This document shows, piece by piece, positions 1 to 8,972 of a DNA stretch of 64,000 nucleotides (the stretch's first letter is position 1; each line of letters begins with the position of its first letter). The position numbers and the translations under genes are program-made. The notes beneath the pieces were generated by a model. It did no database searches and had not been told where the DNA came from. It was given only the letters and a program-made list of their open reading frames with translations. The DNA is from Pseudomonas fluorescens (lineage in GTDB: Bacteria > Pseudomonadota > Gammaproteobacteria > Pseudomonadales > Pseudomonadaceae): the NCBI RefSeq assembly GCF_902497855.1, contig NZ_CABVHU010000010.1, forward strand, positions 1 to 64,000. The letters are read 5' to 3'.

Positions 1-51
1 CCTTAGAGGCCTGCACATCAGTGCGCCCAACACCAGACAGGAAGCCTCACC

Positions 52-267
52 ATGACCATAAAAGCGATCAACGTTCGTAACCAGTTCAAGGGTGTCATCA
101 AGGAAATCGTGGAAGGCGAAGTGGTTTCCGAAATCGATGTGCAAACCGCCTCGGGCATCGTCACCTCCGTGATCACTACCCGCTCGGTGCGCGATCTTGA
201 ATTGAAGATCGGCAGCGAGGTCATTGCCTTCGTCAAATCTACCGAGGTCTCGATCGCCAAACTCTGA
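52..267 (+). CDS. TOBE/Mop-domain molybdate-binding protein
   Basis: This is a 71-residue protein consisting of a single TOBE/Mop domain. It shows the usual pattern: an N-terminal strand with N-V-R-N-Q-F-K-G, then repeated I-V-E-G-E-V segments, the T-T-R-S motif before the helix, and a closing strand ending near F-V-K-S-T-E-V. Stand-alone domains of this family assemble into rings that bind molybdate or tungstate in the cytoplasm as a store or buffer. The ATG at 52 follows a GGAAG ribosome-binding site at 40-44. It lies alone, upstream of a sulfonate-type binding protein. A molybdopterin enzyme 5.6 kb downstream is a plausible reason for it to be here, but that link is inference. Confidence 0.88.
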   Translation: MTIKAINVRNQFKGVIKEIVEGEVVSEIDVQTASGIVTSVITTRSVRDLELKIGSEVIAFVKSTEVSIAKL

Positions 268-364
268 CCGGGCCGGACCCGCGGCTTCGACACTCTTTTT
301 CCCGCGATCGGTCGGGCAGATATCGAAGCCGTTCATCAGTGTCCAGCGCAATCTGCATAACCAT

Positions 365-419
365 ATAATTATATGATTCTTTCATAATTATTCATCGCTA
401 ATATAATCAAAATTACTTT
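365..419 (+). promoter_or_regulatory. Predicted sulfur-type promoter: AT box, -35, -10
   Basis: An AT-rich box at 365-380 (ATAATTATATGATTCT) is followed by 10 bp, TTCATC at 391-396, a 17-bp spacer and TACTTT at 414-419. This is the same geometry as the clearer promoters at 13820-13874, 20531-20585 and 30305-30360. The box itself is the least conserved of the set. It would drive the binding-protein gene that starts at 510. Confidence 0.5.
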
Positions 420-509
420 TTGGCTGGTCCTCTGAACCTCGCTGGACGCAACACGGCTGACCCGGTTTTTTGCTCGGCCACTTCGAACCAACCCACACCA
501 AGGTCTTTC

Positions 510-1451
510 ATGAAGTTGAAAAAACTCATCGTCGCCGCCAGCCTGCTGTTCGCCGCAGCCGGGGCTCATGCACAGCAAGCCATCGATATCAGCTACCAGC
601 GTTCCTCGACCCTGTGGATTCTGCTCAAGCAGAACGGCCAGCTGGAGGAGCGCCTCAAACCCATGGGCTTCACCGTCAACTGGCATGAATTCAGCACTGG
701 CCTGCTCAGCTCCCTGAATGCCGGCAGCGTCGATTTGCATGCCGATGTCGCCGACGCCTTTGCCCTGTTCACCCAGGCTGCCGATGCGCCGCTGACGTAT
801 TACGCCAGGGAAAATCCATCGTCCAGCGCCCAGGCGATCATCGTTGCGGACAACTCACCGATCCGTAGTGTTGCTGATCTGAAGGGCAAGACAGTCGCCG
901 TTTCCAAGGGCTCGGGCAGCAACTTCCTGTTGATCTCGGCGTTGAAAAAAGCCGGCCTGACCCTCGCCGACATCACCCCGCGTTACCTGGAAGCACCGGA
1001 CGGCGGCGCGGCATTCGCCAACGGCAGTGTCGATGCCTGGGCCATCTGGGACCCGTTCCTGGCGACCCAGCAACGGGAGCATCAGGTGCGCGTGCTGGCC
1101 GATGGCAAGGAGGGGGTCGCCAACTACAACCGCTTCTACCTGGCAACGTCGAAGTTCGCCAAGGCGCACCCGGACGTGCTGCAGGTCACCTTCGACACCC
1201 TGCGCGAGACCGGGCAGTGGGTCAAAGCACACCCGCAAGAGGCGGCCAGGATTCTCGGACCGCTGTGGGGCAACATTCCCCCGGCCACGGTGGAGCTGGC
1301 AAACACCCGCCGCAGCTACGACATCGTGCCGGTCAAGGTCGATGAACTGGCCGAGCAGCAACGCATCGCCGACACCTATTACGCGGCGAAGCTGACGCCC
1401 AAGCCATTGAAGGTCTCCGACATCGCTGTCTGGACGCCGAAGGCGCAGTAA
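510..1451 (+). CDS. Aliphatic sulfonate ABC transporter substrate-binding protein (SsuA-like)
   Basis: This is a 313-residue periplasmic binding protein. The ATG at 510 opens a good Sec signal peptide (M-K-L-K-K, a hydrophobic stretch, then cleavage near A-H-A-Q). An open extension back to 420 has no signal sequence and is not used. The mature part shows SsuA-family landmarks: L-K-G-K-T-V-A-V-S-K-G-S-G-S-N-F-L-L, and V-D-A-W-A-I-W-D-P-F in the second lobe. It binds a sulfonate-like ligand for import. No permease lies directly beside it. A monooxygenase gene follows 9 bp later and a second binding protein with permease and ATPase comes after that, so it probably shares that transporter. The exact ligand is unknown. 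Confidence 0.9.
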   Translation: MKLKKLIVAASLLFAAAGAHAQQAIDISYQRSSTLWILLKQNGQLEERLKPMGFTVNWHEFSTGLLSSLNAGSVDLHADVADAFALFTQAADAPLTYYARENPSSSAQAIIVADNSPIRSVADLKGKTVAVSKGSGSNFLLISALKKAGLTLADITPRYLEAPDGGAAFANGSVDAWAIWDPFLATQQREHQVRVLADGKEGVANYNRFYLATSKFAKAHPDVLQVTFDTLRETGQWVKAHPQEAARILGPLWGNIPPATVELANTRRSYDIVPVKVDELAEQQRIADTYYAAKLTPKPLKVSDIAVWTPKAQ

Positions 1452-1460
1452 GGGGGCGTT

Positions 1461-2786
1461 ATGAGTCGTCAAATTCACCTGTCCGCCTTTTTGCTGACCG
1501 GGCCTGTGGTCCACAGCCATGCGGTGTGGCGTCACCCTGAAACCGTCGGCAACTACCTTGAGCCCGAGTACTACGCCCGCGTCGCGAAAGTGGTGGAAGA
1601 GGGCTTGTTCGACTTTCTGTTTTTCGCCGATCGCCTTGCAGTCGGTGACCAGATGGGCGGCTCCCGGGACCTGGCCTTGCGCTACGGCGCCCAGGATGCG
1701 ACGCGCCTGGATCCGTTGCCGATCCTGTCCTACCTGGTCGGCCAGACCCGCAAGCTGGGCCTGGGCGCCACCCGTTCCACCACCTATTACGAACCGGCGC
1801 ATATCGCCCGGGAATTCGCCACCCTGGATCACTTGTCCAGGGGCCGCGCGGCCTGGAATATCGTGACCTCGATGAACGACAGCGAAGGGCGTCTGTTCGG
1901 CAAGGACAAACACCTGGAGCATGACCTGCGTTACGACCGCGCGGACGAATTCGTCGATGTGGCGTTGAAGCTGTGGCGCAGTTGGGGGGCGGATGCGCTC
2001 AAGCTCGATCGCGAAAGCGGGGTGTTGGCCGATCCGTCACTGATCCAGTCGGTGCAGCACCAGGGGGAATGGTTCAAGGTCGAAGGCCCGCTGAATATTC
2101 CGCGCACCCCACAAGGGCGACCGGTGCTGATCCAGGCCGGTTCATCCGGGCGTGGTCGGCGTTTTGGCGCGCGCTGGGCCGAGGCGATCTTCACCATTCA
2201 CCCGCACTTGAACGCCATGCGCGCCTTCCGTGACGACGTGCGGGCGCAGGTCGTGCAGCAAGGGCGCGAGGCCGACAGCTGCAAAGTGCTGACGGCGGTC
2301 ATGCCGTTCATTGGCGGCAGTGAAGCCGAAGCGCGGGCCAAGCGTGATCGGCACAACGCCCTGGCCCGTCCCGAATTGGGCCTGGTGACCCTGGCCTCGC
2401 AACTCAATGTCGACCTGTCGCCTTTTCCTTTATCCGCGACCCTGGCCGAGATCGCCCGGTCGCCGCTGATCCATCCGGCCGCCGCCGAAAAGCTGCTGAT
2501 GCAGGGCCCGGATACCACCCTGGAGCAACTGGGACGGATTTTCGCCAGCAGCGTGCGCGTACCGCAACTGGTGGGCACCGGCGCGCAAATCGCCGATCAA
2601 CTGGCCGAGCTGTTCCTGGGCGAAGGCTGCGACGGTTTCGTGATCTCGCCGGCTTACCTGCCGGGCTCGTTCAGCGAATTCGTCGAGAGCGTGATTCCTC
2701 ATTTGCAACGCAAGGGCTTGTTCCGCCGCGCCTACGAGGGCTCGACCTTGCGTGAGCATCTGGGGCTGGCCGGACTGAAGGACTAG
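1461..2786 (+). CDS. FMNH2-dependent monooxygenase, NtaA/SnaA/DszA family
   Basis: This is a 441-residue flavin-dependent monooxygenase with a luciferase-like (LLM) fold. It is full length for the NtaA/SnaA/DszA group (about 440-450). Visible landmarks are H-S-H-A-V-W-R-H-P near the N terminus, E-P-A-H-I-A-R-E-F-A-T-L-D-H-L-S-R-G-R-A-A-W-N, and a Q-A-G-S-S-G-R-G phosphate-binding loop. Relatives use reduced FMN from a separate reductase to oxidise sulfones, sulfonates or chelators, often releasing sulfite. It starts 9 bp after the upstream binding-protein gene with GGGGGCG as ribosome-binding region. The context points to desulfurisation of an imported organosulfur compound; the substrate cannot be read from sequence. 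Confidence 0.9.
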   Translation: MSRQIHLSAFLLTGPVVHSHAVWRHPETVGNYLEPEYYARVAKVVEEGLFDFLFFADRLAVGDQMGGSRDLALRYGAQDATRLDPLPILSYLVGQTRKLGLGATRSTTYYEPAHIAREFATLDHLSRGRAAWNIVTSMNDSEGRLFGKDKHLEHDLRYDRADEFVDVALKLWRSWGADALKLDRESGVLADPSLIQSVQHQGEWFKVEGPLNIPRTPQGRPVLIQAGSSGRGRRFGARWAEAIFTIHPHLNAMRAFRDDVRAQVVQQGREADSCKVLTAVMPFIGGSEAEARAKRDRHNALARPELGLVTLASQLNVDLSPFPLSATLAEIARSPLIHPAAAEKLLMQGPDTTLEQLGRIFASSVRVPQLVGTGAQIADQLAELFLGEGCDGFVISPAYLPGSFSEFVESVIPHLQRKGLFRRAYEGSTLREHLGLAGLKD

Positions 2787-2814
2787 TACCTCCATCAATC
2801 AAAGGGATATTTGC

Positions 2815-3888
2815 ATGGCTGTTTTCGATCGTTTGACCCGTCGTCACCTGCTGGGCCTGGCCAGCGTCGCCCTGGCGAGTCCGTTGCTGATGTCGTTGCC
2901 GCGCGCCAGCCTGGCCGCCGATGAACACGCCGGACACGCTGTCGACAGCGCAAGCGAACCCGGTGGCACCGGTGAGTTCATCCGCCTGGACGCACCGCGG
3001 GCGCTGAAGCTGGCGGTCAACCTCAATGCGGTGTGCCTGGCGCCGGTGGTCATCGCCCATGGGCAAGGCTTTTTCAAGAAGCACAACCTGGATGTCGAGC
3101 TGGTCAACTTTGGCAACTCCACCGAAGTCCTGCTCGAAGCCATCGCCACCGGCAAGGCCGATGCTGGCGTCGGCATGGCATTGCGCTGGCTCAAGGCCCT
3201 GGAACAGGGCTTCGACGTCAAGCTCACCGCCGGCACTCACGGCGGTTGCCTGCGTTTGCTCAGTGCGGTCAATGGCGACGTGCATAAACTCGAAGACCTC
3301 AAGGGCAAGACCATCGGCGTCACCGACATGGCCAGTCCCGATCGCAATTTCTTCTCGATCCTGCTGAAAAAGCACGGCATCGATCCGGTGCGCGATGTCG
3401 ACTGGCGACTGTTCCCGGCGGACCTGCTGGGCACGGCGCTGGAGCGCGGTGAAGTCCAGGCGGTCAGCGGCAGCGATCCGTTCATGTACCGCCTGATCAA
3501 GGCCGGCCAGGCCCGGGAGCTGTCGACCAACCTGGTCGAGGAGTACGCCAACCTCAGCTGCTGCGTGGTCGGGGTGACCGGCAAACTGGTGCGTGAGGAA
3601 AAGCGCGTGGCGGCGGCCCTGACCCAGGCGATTCTCGAGGCCCACGATTACTCGGTGAAAAATCCCCGGGCCGTGGCCAAGGGGTTCCAGGCCTATGCCC
3701 TGAACACCTCGGTCGAGGAAGTCGAGGCGATCCTGCACGATCATACCCACGGCCATCATGCTGTCGGTGCGCTGCTGACCCAGGAAATCACCACCTACGT
3801 CAGCGACCTGAAAACCGTGGAAGTCATTCGCCAGAGCACTGACGCCGGCGAGTTTGCCAAGGAGATCACCGCCGATGTCTTCAGCTGA
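2815..3888 (+). CDS. ABC transporter substrate-binding protein with twin-arginine signal
   Basis: This is a 357-residue binding protein of the NrtA/SsuA/TauA superfamily. The N terminus has a Tat-type signal (T-R-R-H-L-L-G-L at residues 8-15, a hydrophobic core, cleavage near A-S-L-A-A). It is followed by a His-rich linker (D-E-H-A-G-H-A), and H-D-H-T-H-G-H-H occurs near residue 303. Those His clusters might bind a metal, which is unusual for a sulfonate receptor. The binding-protein fold is supported by L-K-G-K-T-I-G-V-T-D and by the pattern of the two lobes. It overlaps the permease gene by 14 bp, so it is the cognate receptor of the downstream permease and ATPase. Confidence 0.88.
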   Translation: MAVFDRLTRRHLLGLASVALASPLLMSLPRASLAADEHAGHAVDSASEPGGTGEFIRLDAPRALKLAVNLNAVCLAPVVIAHGQGFFKKHNLDVELVNFGNSTEVLLEAIATGKADAGVGMALRWLKALEQGFDVKLTAGTHGGCLRLLSAVNGDVHKLEDLKGKTIGVTDMASPDRNFFSILLKKHGIDPVRDVDWRLFPADLLGTALERGEVQAVSGSDPFMYRLIKAGQARELSTNLVEEYANLSCCVVGVTGKLVREEKRVAAALTQAILEAHDYSVKNPRAVAKGFQAYALNTSVEEVEAILHDHTHGHHAVGALLTQEITTYVSDLKTVEVIRQSTDAGEFAKEITADVFS

Positions 3889-4873
3889 GATTTCAACCCT
3901 GGCCCCAGCGGCGACGTCGCGGGCGTTGAAGGTGTGGCGCCAAGGCGCGGTGGCGGTGACGGCCTGGGTCGCGGTGGCGCTGTTGATCAGCTATTGGCCC
4001 AACGCCACGCGGGTCTGGCCGATGACCCAGGGCCTGGCGAATCTGTGCCTGGCGGTGGCGGCCTTGATCGGTCTGCTGGGCATTGTCAGTCGCTGGTCGG
4101 CAAAGGTCGCCACGCGCATTCGTGCAGCCGGCGCCTGGTTGATCGCATTGCCGCTCCTGCTGGCTATCTGGGAGTTGCTCACTGCCAAGCTGGGCTTGCT
4201 GCCGGTGCCATTTTTCGCACCGCCGCAAGCACTGCTCGCGGTGTACGTCGAAGACTGGCCGCGCCTGGCCGAGAGCCTGCTGCATTCGGCGCTGCTGCTG
4301 GGCACGGGCGTAGCGCTGGGCGCTGCGACGGGTTTTGTCGCCGGGGTCGCCATCGGTTGGTCGACCAGCATCGGCTACTGGCTGCACCCGGTGTTGCGCA
4401 TTCTCGGGCCGGTGCCTTCCACGGCCTTGCTGCCGCTGTGCTTCTTTCTGTTTCCCACCAGCTGGAGTGCCAGCGTGTTCCTGATCGCCCTGGCGACCTG
4501 GTTCCCGGTGACGGTGCTGACCTGGTCCGGCGTGGCCAGCGTCGACAAGGCGTATTACGACGTGGCCCGGACCCTGGGTGCGAAGCAGGGCTTTCTGATT
4601 TTCAAAGTGGCGATCCCTGCGGCGTTGCCCCACGTGTTCGTGGGTCTGTTCATGGGGCTGGGCGCTTCGTTCTCGACCCTGGTGGTCGCGGAGATGATGG
4701 GGGTCAAGGCTGGCATCGGCTGGTACCTGCAATGGGCCCAGGGCTGGGCGGCCTACGCCAATATGTATGCGGCGCTGTTGATCATGGCACTGGCTTGCTC
4801 GGGGTTGATCTCCGCGCTGTTCCTGGTCCGTGACCGGTTGTTGGCGTGGCAAAAAGGAGCGATGAAATGGTAG
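3875..4873 (+). CDS. ABC transporter permease, SsuC/TauC family
   Basis: This is a 332-residue inner-membrane permease. The start at 3875 is chosen because AAGGAG lies at 3859-3864, and upstream in-frame starts lie deep inside the preceding gene. There are two hydrophobic segments before residue 70 and then the usual six-helix core. The coupling loop is visible around residues 225-255 (V-A-R-T-L-G-A-K-Q-G-F, then A-I-P-A-A-L-P). The N-terminal extension of about 100 residues before the core is longer than in SsuC. It overlaps both neighbours and forms one transporter with the binding protein (2815) and ATPase (4867). Confidence 0.88.
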   Translation: MSSAEISTLAPAATSRALKVWRQGAVAVTAWVAVALLISYWPNATRVWPMTQGLANLCLAVAALIGLLGIVSRWSAKVATRIRAAGAWLIALPLLLAIWELLTAKLGLLPVPFFAPPQALLAVYVEDWPRLAESLLHSALLLGTGVALGAATGFVAGVAIGWSTSIGYWLHPVLRILGPVPSTALLPLCFFLFPTSWSASVFLIALATWFPVTVLTWSGVASVDKAYYDVARTLGAKQGFLIFKVAIPAALPHVFVGLFMGLGASFSTLVVAEMMGVKAGIGWYLQWAQGWAAYANMYAALLIMALACSGLISALFLVRDRLLAWQKGAMKW

Positions 4874-5661
4874 CGCTGGCACAAACAACAACGGAGTCGG
4901 CTTCGGCAGGACTGGCCCTGCGCATCGACAATCTGAGTCACGGGTTCGCCCTGGACGGTCAGCACTTGCCGGTGCTGGAGCGGGTTTCCCTTGACGTTGC
5001 CCCTGGCGAATTCGTCGCCTTGCTCGGGCCTTCAGGGTGCGGTAAGTCCACCTTGCTGCGGCTGGTGGCCGGGCTGGAGCCAGCCGATTCCGGCCGGTTG
5101 CTGGCGGACGGAGTGTCGATTGCCGGCCCAGACCCGAGTCGGGTCGTGGTGTTCCAGGATCCCACGCTGTACCCCTGGCGCCGGGTATGGGACAACGTCG
5201 CCCTCGGCCTGGAAGCCCAGGGCCTGCTGAAAACCCATTCGGCCAAGGTCGATGCAGCCCTGGAAAAAGTCGGCCTCAGCCAGTTCGCCCGCGCTTACCC
5301 GCGGCAGCTGTCAGGCGGGATGGCCCAGCGTGTGGCCTTGGCCCGGGCGCTGGTCAACGAACCGCGCCTGCTGATCCTCGACGAGCCGCTGGGCAAACTC
5401 GACTCCCTCACCCGCATCACCATGCAGAAAGAGCTGATTGATTTATGGCAACGCCAGGGCTACACCGCGCTGCTGGTGACCCACGATGTCGAAGAAGCCT
5501 TGCTGCTGGCCAATCGGGTGATAGTGTTCAGCGACCGGCCGGCGGCGATCAAGGCGCAATTGACCATCGAACGGCCGTATCCGCGGCATCGCGACGATCC
5601 TTACCTGGTGGACCTGCGTCGCCAGATCATGGGCTTGCTTGGCTTGGGGGAAAGCTGGTAA
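4867..5661 (+). CDS. ABC transporter ATP-binding protein, SsuB/TauB family
   Basis: This is a 264-residue ATPase subunit. The start at 4867 overlaps the permease stop (ATGGTAG) and follows AAAAAGGAG at 4851-4858. Walker A is G-P-S-G-C-G-K-S-T, the Q-loop is V-V-F-Q-D-P-T-L-Y-P-W, the signature is L-S-G-G-M-A-Q-R, and Walker B is L-L-I-L-D-E-P-L-G-K-L-D, followed by H-D-V-E-E-A. The Q-loop sequence with L-Y-P-W is typical of the nitrate/sulfonate/taurine branch. It powers the permease encoded just upstream. Confidence 0.93.
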   Translation: MVALAQTTTESASAGLALRIDNLSHGFALDGQHLPVLERVSLDVAPGEFVALLGPSGCGKSTLLRLVAGLEPADSGRLLADGVSIAGPDPSRVVVFQDPTLYPWRRVWDNVALGLEAQGLLKTHSAKVDAALEKVGLSQFARAYPRQLSGGMAQRVALARALVNEPRLLILDEPLGKLDSLTRITMQKELIDLWQRQGYTALLVTHDVEEALLLANRVIVFSDRPAAIKAQLTIERPYPRHRDDPYLVDLRRQIMGLLGLGESW

Positions 5662-5722
5662 TCATGGGTTGAATGCCAGAGACGTCAACGATCACGCGGA
5701 TTTTCCGGTTAAACACGGCACC

Positions 5723-5825
5723 CTGTAGGAGCGAGCTTGCTCGCGATGGACGTCAACGATGACGCGGGTTTTCTGGTTAATCGCGGCGTCCTCAGGCCCA
5801 TCGCGAGCAAGCTCGCTCCTACAGG
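5723..5825. repeat. REP pair (inverted)
   Basis: Two inverted REP elements lie at 5723-5750 (TGTAGGAGCGAGCTTGCTCG) and 5797-5824 (its reverse complement), between the ATPase and molybdoenzyme genes. They are typical pseudomonad extragenic palindromes and probably stabilise or terminate transcripts. Apart from a GGAGA ribosome-binding site at 5863-5867, nothing else was seen in 5662-5878. Confidence 0.88.
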
Positions 5826-5878
5826 GGCCGGGCCTTTTCAGCGAACAAGAGATGCAGCGCCAAGGAGATCATCGCCCC

Positions 5879-8149
5879 ATGAGTTTCACTTCCATGCATT
5901 GGGGGGCCTACCGCCCGCAGGTCGTCGACGGAAAGCTGGAAGCGATGGACCCGGTGGAGTGGGACCCGGATCCGTCGCCTATCGGCGCTTCGATTCCCGA
6001 CGCCCTCACATCACCGACGCGAATCCTGCGACCGGCGGTGCGCCGCAGTTATCTCGCGCAGCCCGGTGCTCACCCCGAGCTGCGCGGCCAGGAGCCCTTT
6101 GTCGAAGTGTCGTGGAAGGTCGCCCTGGACCTGGTCGCCGGGCAGCTGAAACGGGTCAAGGCCGAGCAGGGCAACCAGGCCATTTTTGGCGGCAGCTACG
6201 GCTGGGGGAGCGCCGGGCGTTTCCACCATGCGCAAAGCCAGCTGCACCGTTTCCTCAATCTGTTCGGCGGCTATGTGTTCAGCATGGACAGCTACAGCTT
6301 GGGCGCCGGGCGGGTGTTGATGCCGCACATCGTCGGCAACATGGATTGGCTGCTGGCCGCCCATACCTCATGGAAAAACCTGGCCCGCCATTGCGAGCTG
6401 TTCGTCGCCTTCGGTGGCCTGCCGGCAAAAAACGCCCAGACCAGCCCCGGTGGCGCCAGTGAGCATCTGCTCTCCCGTGCGCTGGAGGAGATGTCCGAGG
6501 CCGGCGTGCAGTTCGTCAACGTCAGCCCCTTGCGCGACGATCTGACCGGGCCGAAAAATATTCAATGGCTGCCGGTTCGCCCCGGCAGCGACACCGCTTT
6601 GATGATGGCGCTGTCCTACGTGCTGGTCAGCGAAGGGTTGCACAACGAGGACTTCGTCCGGCGCTACACCGTCGGCTACGAGACCTTTCGCCAGTACTTG
6701 CTCGGGCATGTCGACGGTCAGCCCAAAGACCCGCTGTGGGCGCAGGCCCTGACCGACATTCCGGCACAGCAGATTATCGACCTGGCGCGGCGCATGGCTC
6801 GCCAGCGCACCCTGATCAACGTTGCCTATTCCCTGCAGCGCGCGGTGCACGGTGAACAGCCGTTCTGGATGACCGTGACCCTGGCCGCGCTGCTCGGGCA
6901 GATCGGCCTGCCCGGCGGTGGTTTCGGTTTGGGTTACGGCTGCATGAACAACACCGGCAGCGGGCGCAAGGCATTTTCCGGACCGCGCTTTTCCCAAGGG
7001 GTCAATCCGGTCAAGGATTTCATCCCGGTGGCGCGGGTCACCGACATGCTGCTCAACCCAGGCGCGCCCTTCGACTACAACGGCAAGCAGTTGCATTACC
7101 CGGACATCCGCCTGGTCTATTGGGCCGGGGGCAATATCTTCCATCACCATCAGGACCTCAACCGTCTACTGGAGGCCTGGCAGCGGCCGCAAACCATCGT
7201 CGTCCATGAGCAGTTCTGGACCGCCCAGGCCAAGTACTCGGACATCGTGCTGCCGGCGACGACGGCCCTGGAGCGCAACGATATCGGCAGCGCCGCCTCG
7301 GACCGTTTCATGATCGCGATGCACCAGGCGATCGAGCCGGTGGGCGAGTCACGGGACGATTATTCGATCCTGGCGGATATCGCCAGAAGGCTGGGTTTCA
7401 GCGACGCCTTCACCGAAGGTCGCGACGCCGAGGCCTGGCTGCGCTTTACCTATGACGAGTCCCGGGGCCGGGCGCAGGAACACGGGATCGAACTGCCTGA
7501 CTTCGATAGCTTCTGGCGTGACGGCCTGTTCGAAATCGATTACCCCGACAACGATACTGTTCTGCTCAAATCTTTCCGCGAAGACCCGGATGCCCATCCG
7601 CTGCCGACACCTTCGGGACGGATCGAAATCTTCTCTGAACGCATCGCCAGCTTCGGCTACGCCGATTGCCCCGGTCATCCGGTATGGCTGGAAAAGCCGC
7701 TGGCATCGTATCCGTTGCAGTTGCTGTCGAACCAGCCGAAGACCCGCCTGCACAGTCAATATGATCACGGCGCCTACAGCCGCTCCTCGAAGATACGCGA
7801 GCGCGAACCGCTGACCCTCAACCCCGCGGACGCCCGTGCCCGGGGCCTGGTCGATGGCGACGTGGTCAAGGTGTTCAACGAGCGCGGCGCGTTCCTGGCC
7901 GGGGTGATTGTCTCGGACGGCATTCGCCCCGGCGTGGTGCAGATCGCCACCGGGGCCTGGTTCGATCCATGGATGCCTGGCGAGCGCAACAGCCTGGAAA
8001 AACATGGCAACCCGAACATGATCACCGCCGATGTCGGAGCTTCGAGCCTGTCCCAGGGCTGCTCGGCGCAAACCGCGTCGGTGGAGATCGTGAAGTGGGA
8101 TCAGGCGTTACCCCCGGTCACGGCGTTCGAGCCGCCGTCGATGGTTTGA
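5879..8149 (+). CDS. Molybdopterin-dependent S/N-oxide reductase (BisC/TorA/DMSO reductase type)
   Basis: This is a 756-residue bis-MGD enzyme of the DMSO/TMAO/biotin-sulfoxide reductase family. The ATG at 5879 follows AAGGAGA; in-frame sequence upstream runs through the REP pair and is not coding. There is no signal peptide and no N-terminal Fe-S cysteine motif, as in cytoplasmic BisC. The Mo ligand is expected to be Ser140 in Y-S-L-G-A-G-R-V-L-M-P-H, which matches the Y-S-T-G-A-A motif around the Ser ligand of DMSO reductase. G-G-S-Y-G-W-G-S-A-G-R-F matches the substrate-channel region. It would reduce a sulfoxide or N-oxide such as biotin or methionine sulfoxide. Its place after a sulfonate transporter favours an S-oxide substrate (inference). 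Confidence 0.92.
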   Translation: MSFTSMHWGAYRPQVVDGKLEAMDPVEWDPDPSPIGASIPDALTSPTRILRPAVRRSYLAQPGAHPELRGQEPFVEVSWKVALDLVAGQLKRVKAEQGNQAIFGGSYGWGSAGRFHHAQSQLHRFLNLFGGYVFSMDSYSLGAGRVLMPHIVGNMDWLLAAHTSWKNLARHCELFVAFGGLPAKNAQTSPGGASEHLLSRALEEMSEAGVQFVNVSPLRDDLTGPKNIQWLPVRPGSDTALMMALSYVLVSEGLHNEDFVRRYTVGYETFRQYLLGHVDGQPKDPLWAQALTDIPAQQIIDLARRMARQRTLINVAYSLQRAVHGEQPFWMTVTLAALLGQIGLPGGGFGLGYGCMNNTGSGRKAFSGPRFSQGVNPVKDFIPVARVTDMLLNPGAPFDYNGKQLHYPDIRLVYWAGGNIFHHHQDLNRLLEAWQRPQTIVVHEQFWTAQAKYSDIVLPATTALERNDIGSAASDRFMIAMHQAIEPVGESRDDYSILADIARRLGFSDAFTEGRDAEAWLRFTYDESRGRAQEHGIELPDFDSFWRDGLFEIDYPDNDTVLLKSFREDPDAHPLPTPSGRIEIFSERIASFGYADCPGHPVWLEKPLASYPLQLLSNQPKTRLHSQYDHGAYSRSSKIREREPLTLNPADARARGLVDGDVVKVFNERGAFLAGVIVSDGIRPGVVQIATGAWFDPWMPGERNSLEKHGNPNMITADVGASSLSQGCSAQTASVEIVKWDQALPPVTAFEPPSMV

Positions 8150-8185
8150 CGGTGATCGGCGTCCTTCACCGATCTGGTGTTCACA

Positions 8186-8955
8186 GAAGACCCCCTGTAG
8201 GAGCTGGCTTGCCAGCGAAAGCGGTCTGCCAGCCACCACCTCTGTTGAATGTGCCGCCGTCTTCGCCAGCAAGCCGGCTCCTACACGTAATCAGTTTCGT
8301 TCACCGAATTCGTGTTCACAGAAGACCCCCTGTAGGAGCTGGCTTGCCAGCGAAAGCGGTCTGCCAGCCACCACCTCTGTTGAATGTGCCGCCGTCTTCG
8401 CCAGCAAGCCGGCTCCTACACGTAATCAGTTTCGTTCACCGAATTCGTGTTCACAGAAGACCCCCTGTAGGAGCTGGCTTGCCAGCGAAAGCGGTCTGCC
8501 AGCCACCACCTCTGTTGAATGTGCCGCCGTCTTCGCCAGCAAGCCGGCTCCTACACGTAATCAGTTTCGTTCACCGAATTCGTGTTCACAGAAGACCCCC
8601 TGTAGGAGCTGGCTTGCCAGCGAAAGCGGCCTGCCAGCCACCACCTCTGTTGAATGTGCCGCCGTCTTCGCCAGCAAGCCGGCTCCTACAGGTAATCAGT
8701 TTCGTTCACCGAATTCGTGTTCACAGAAGACCCCCTGTAGGAGCTGGCTTGCCAGCGAAAGCGGTCTGCCAGCCACCACCTCTGTTGAATGTGCCGCCGT
8801 CTTCGCCAGCAAGCCGGCTCCTACACGTAATCAGTTTCGTTCACCGAATTCGTGTTCACAGAAGACCCCCTGTAGGAGCTGGCTTGCCAGCGAAAGCGGC
8901 CTCGAGCCTTGCAGCGCCCATGCAGACGCCTTCGCCAGCAAGCCGGCTCCTACAG
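8186..8955. repeat. Tandem array of six 135-bp REP-pair units (BIME array)
   Basis: Units begin at 8186, 8321, 8456, 8591, 8726 and 8861, exactly 135 bp apart. Each starts GAAGACCCCCTGTAGGAGCT, carries a REP, a 50-bp loop region, and the inverted REP ending in GGCTCCTACA. The first five are nearly identical; the fourth differs by a C (GCGGCCTGCC) and a G (CTACAGG). The sixth diverges after the first REP. The array fills the gap between the molybdoenzyme (ends 8149) and a convergent TonB receptor gene (ends 8973). Because 135 is a multiple of three, one frame stays open across it, but I do not regard that as a gene. Confidence 0.95.
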
Positions 8956-8972
8956 ATATTGGCTAGGAGGAA

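Noticed and set aside
3893..4891. A 332-aa antisense frame over the permease gene
   Set aside because: The protein is mostly Arg, Gln and His from reversed GC-rich codons and matches no family; the plus-strand permease is clear.
8186..8955. Possible CRISPR array
   Set aside because: The repeated unit is 135 bp and contains inverted REP elements; there are no short repeats with unique spacers and no cas genes.
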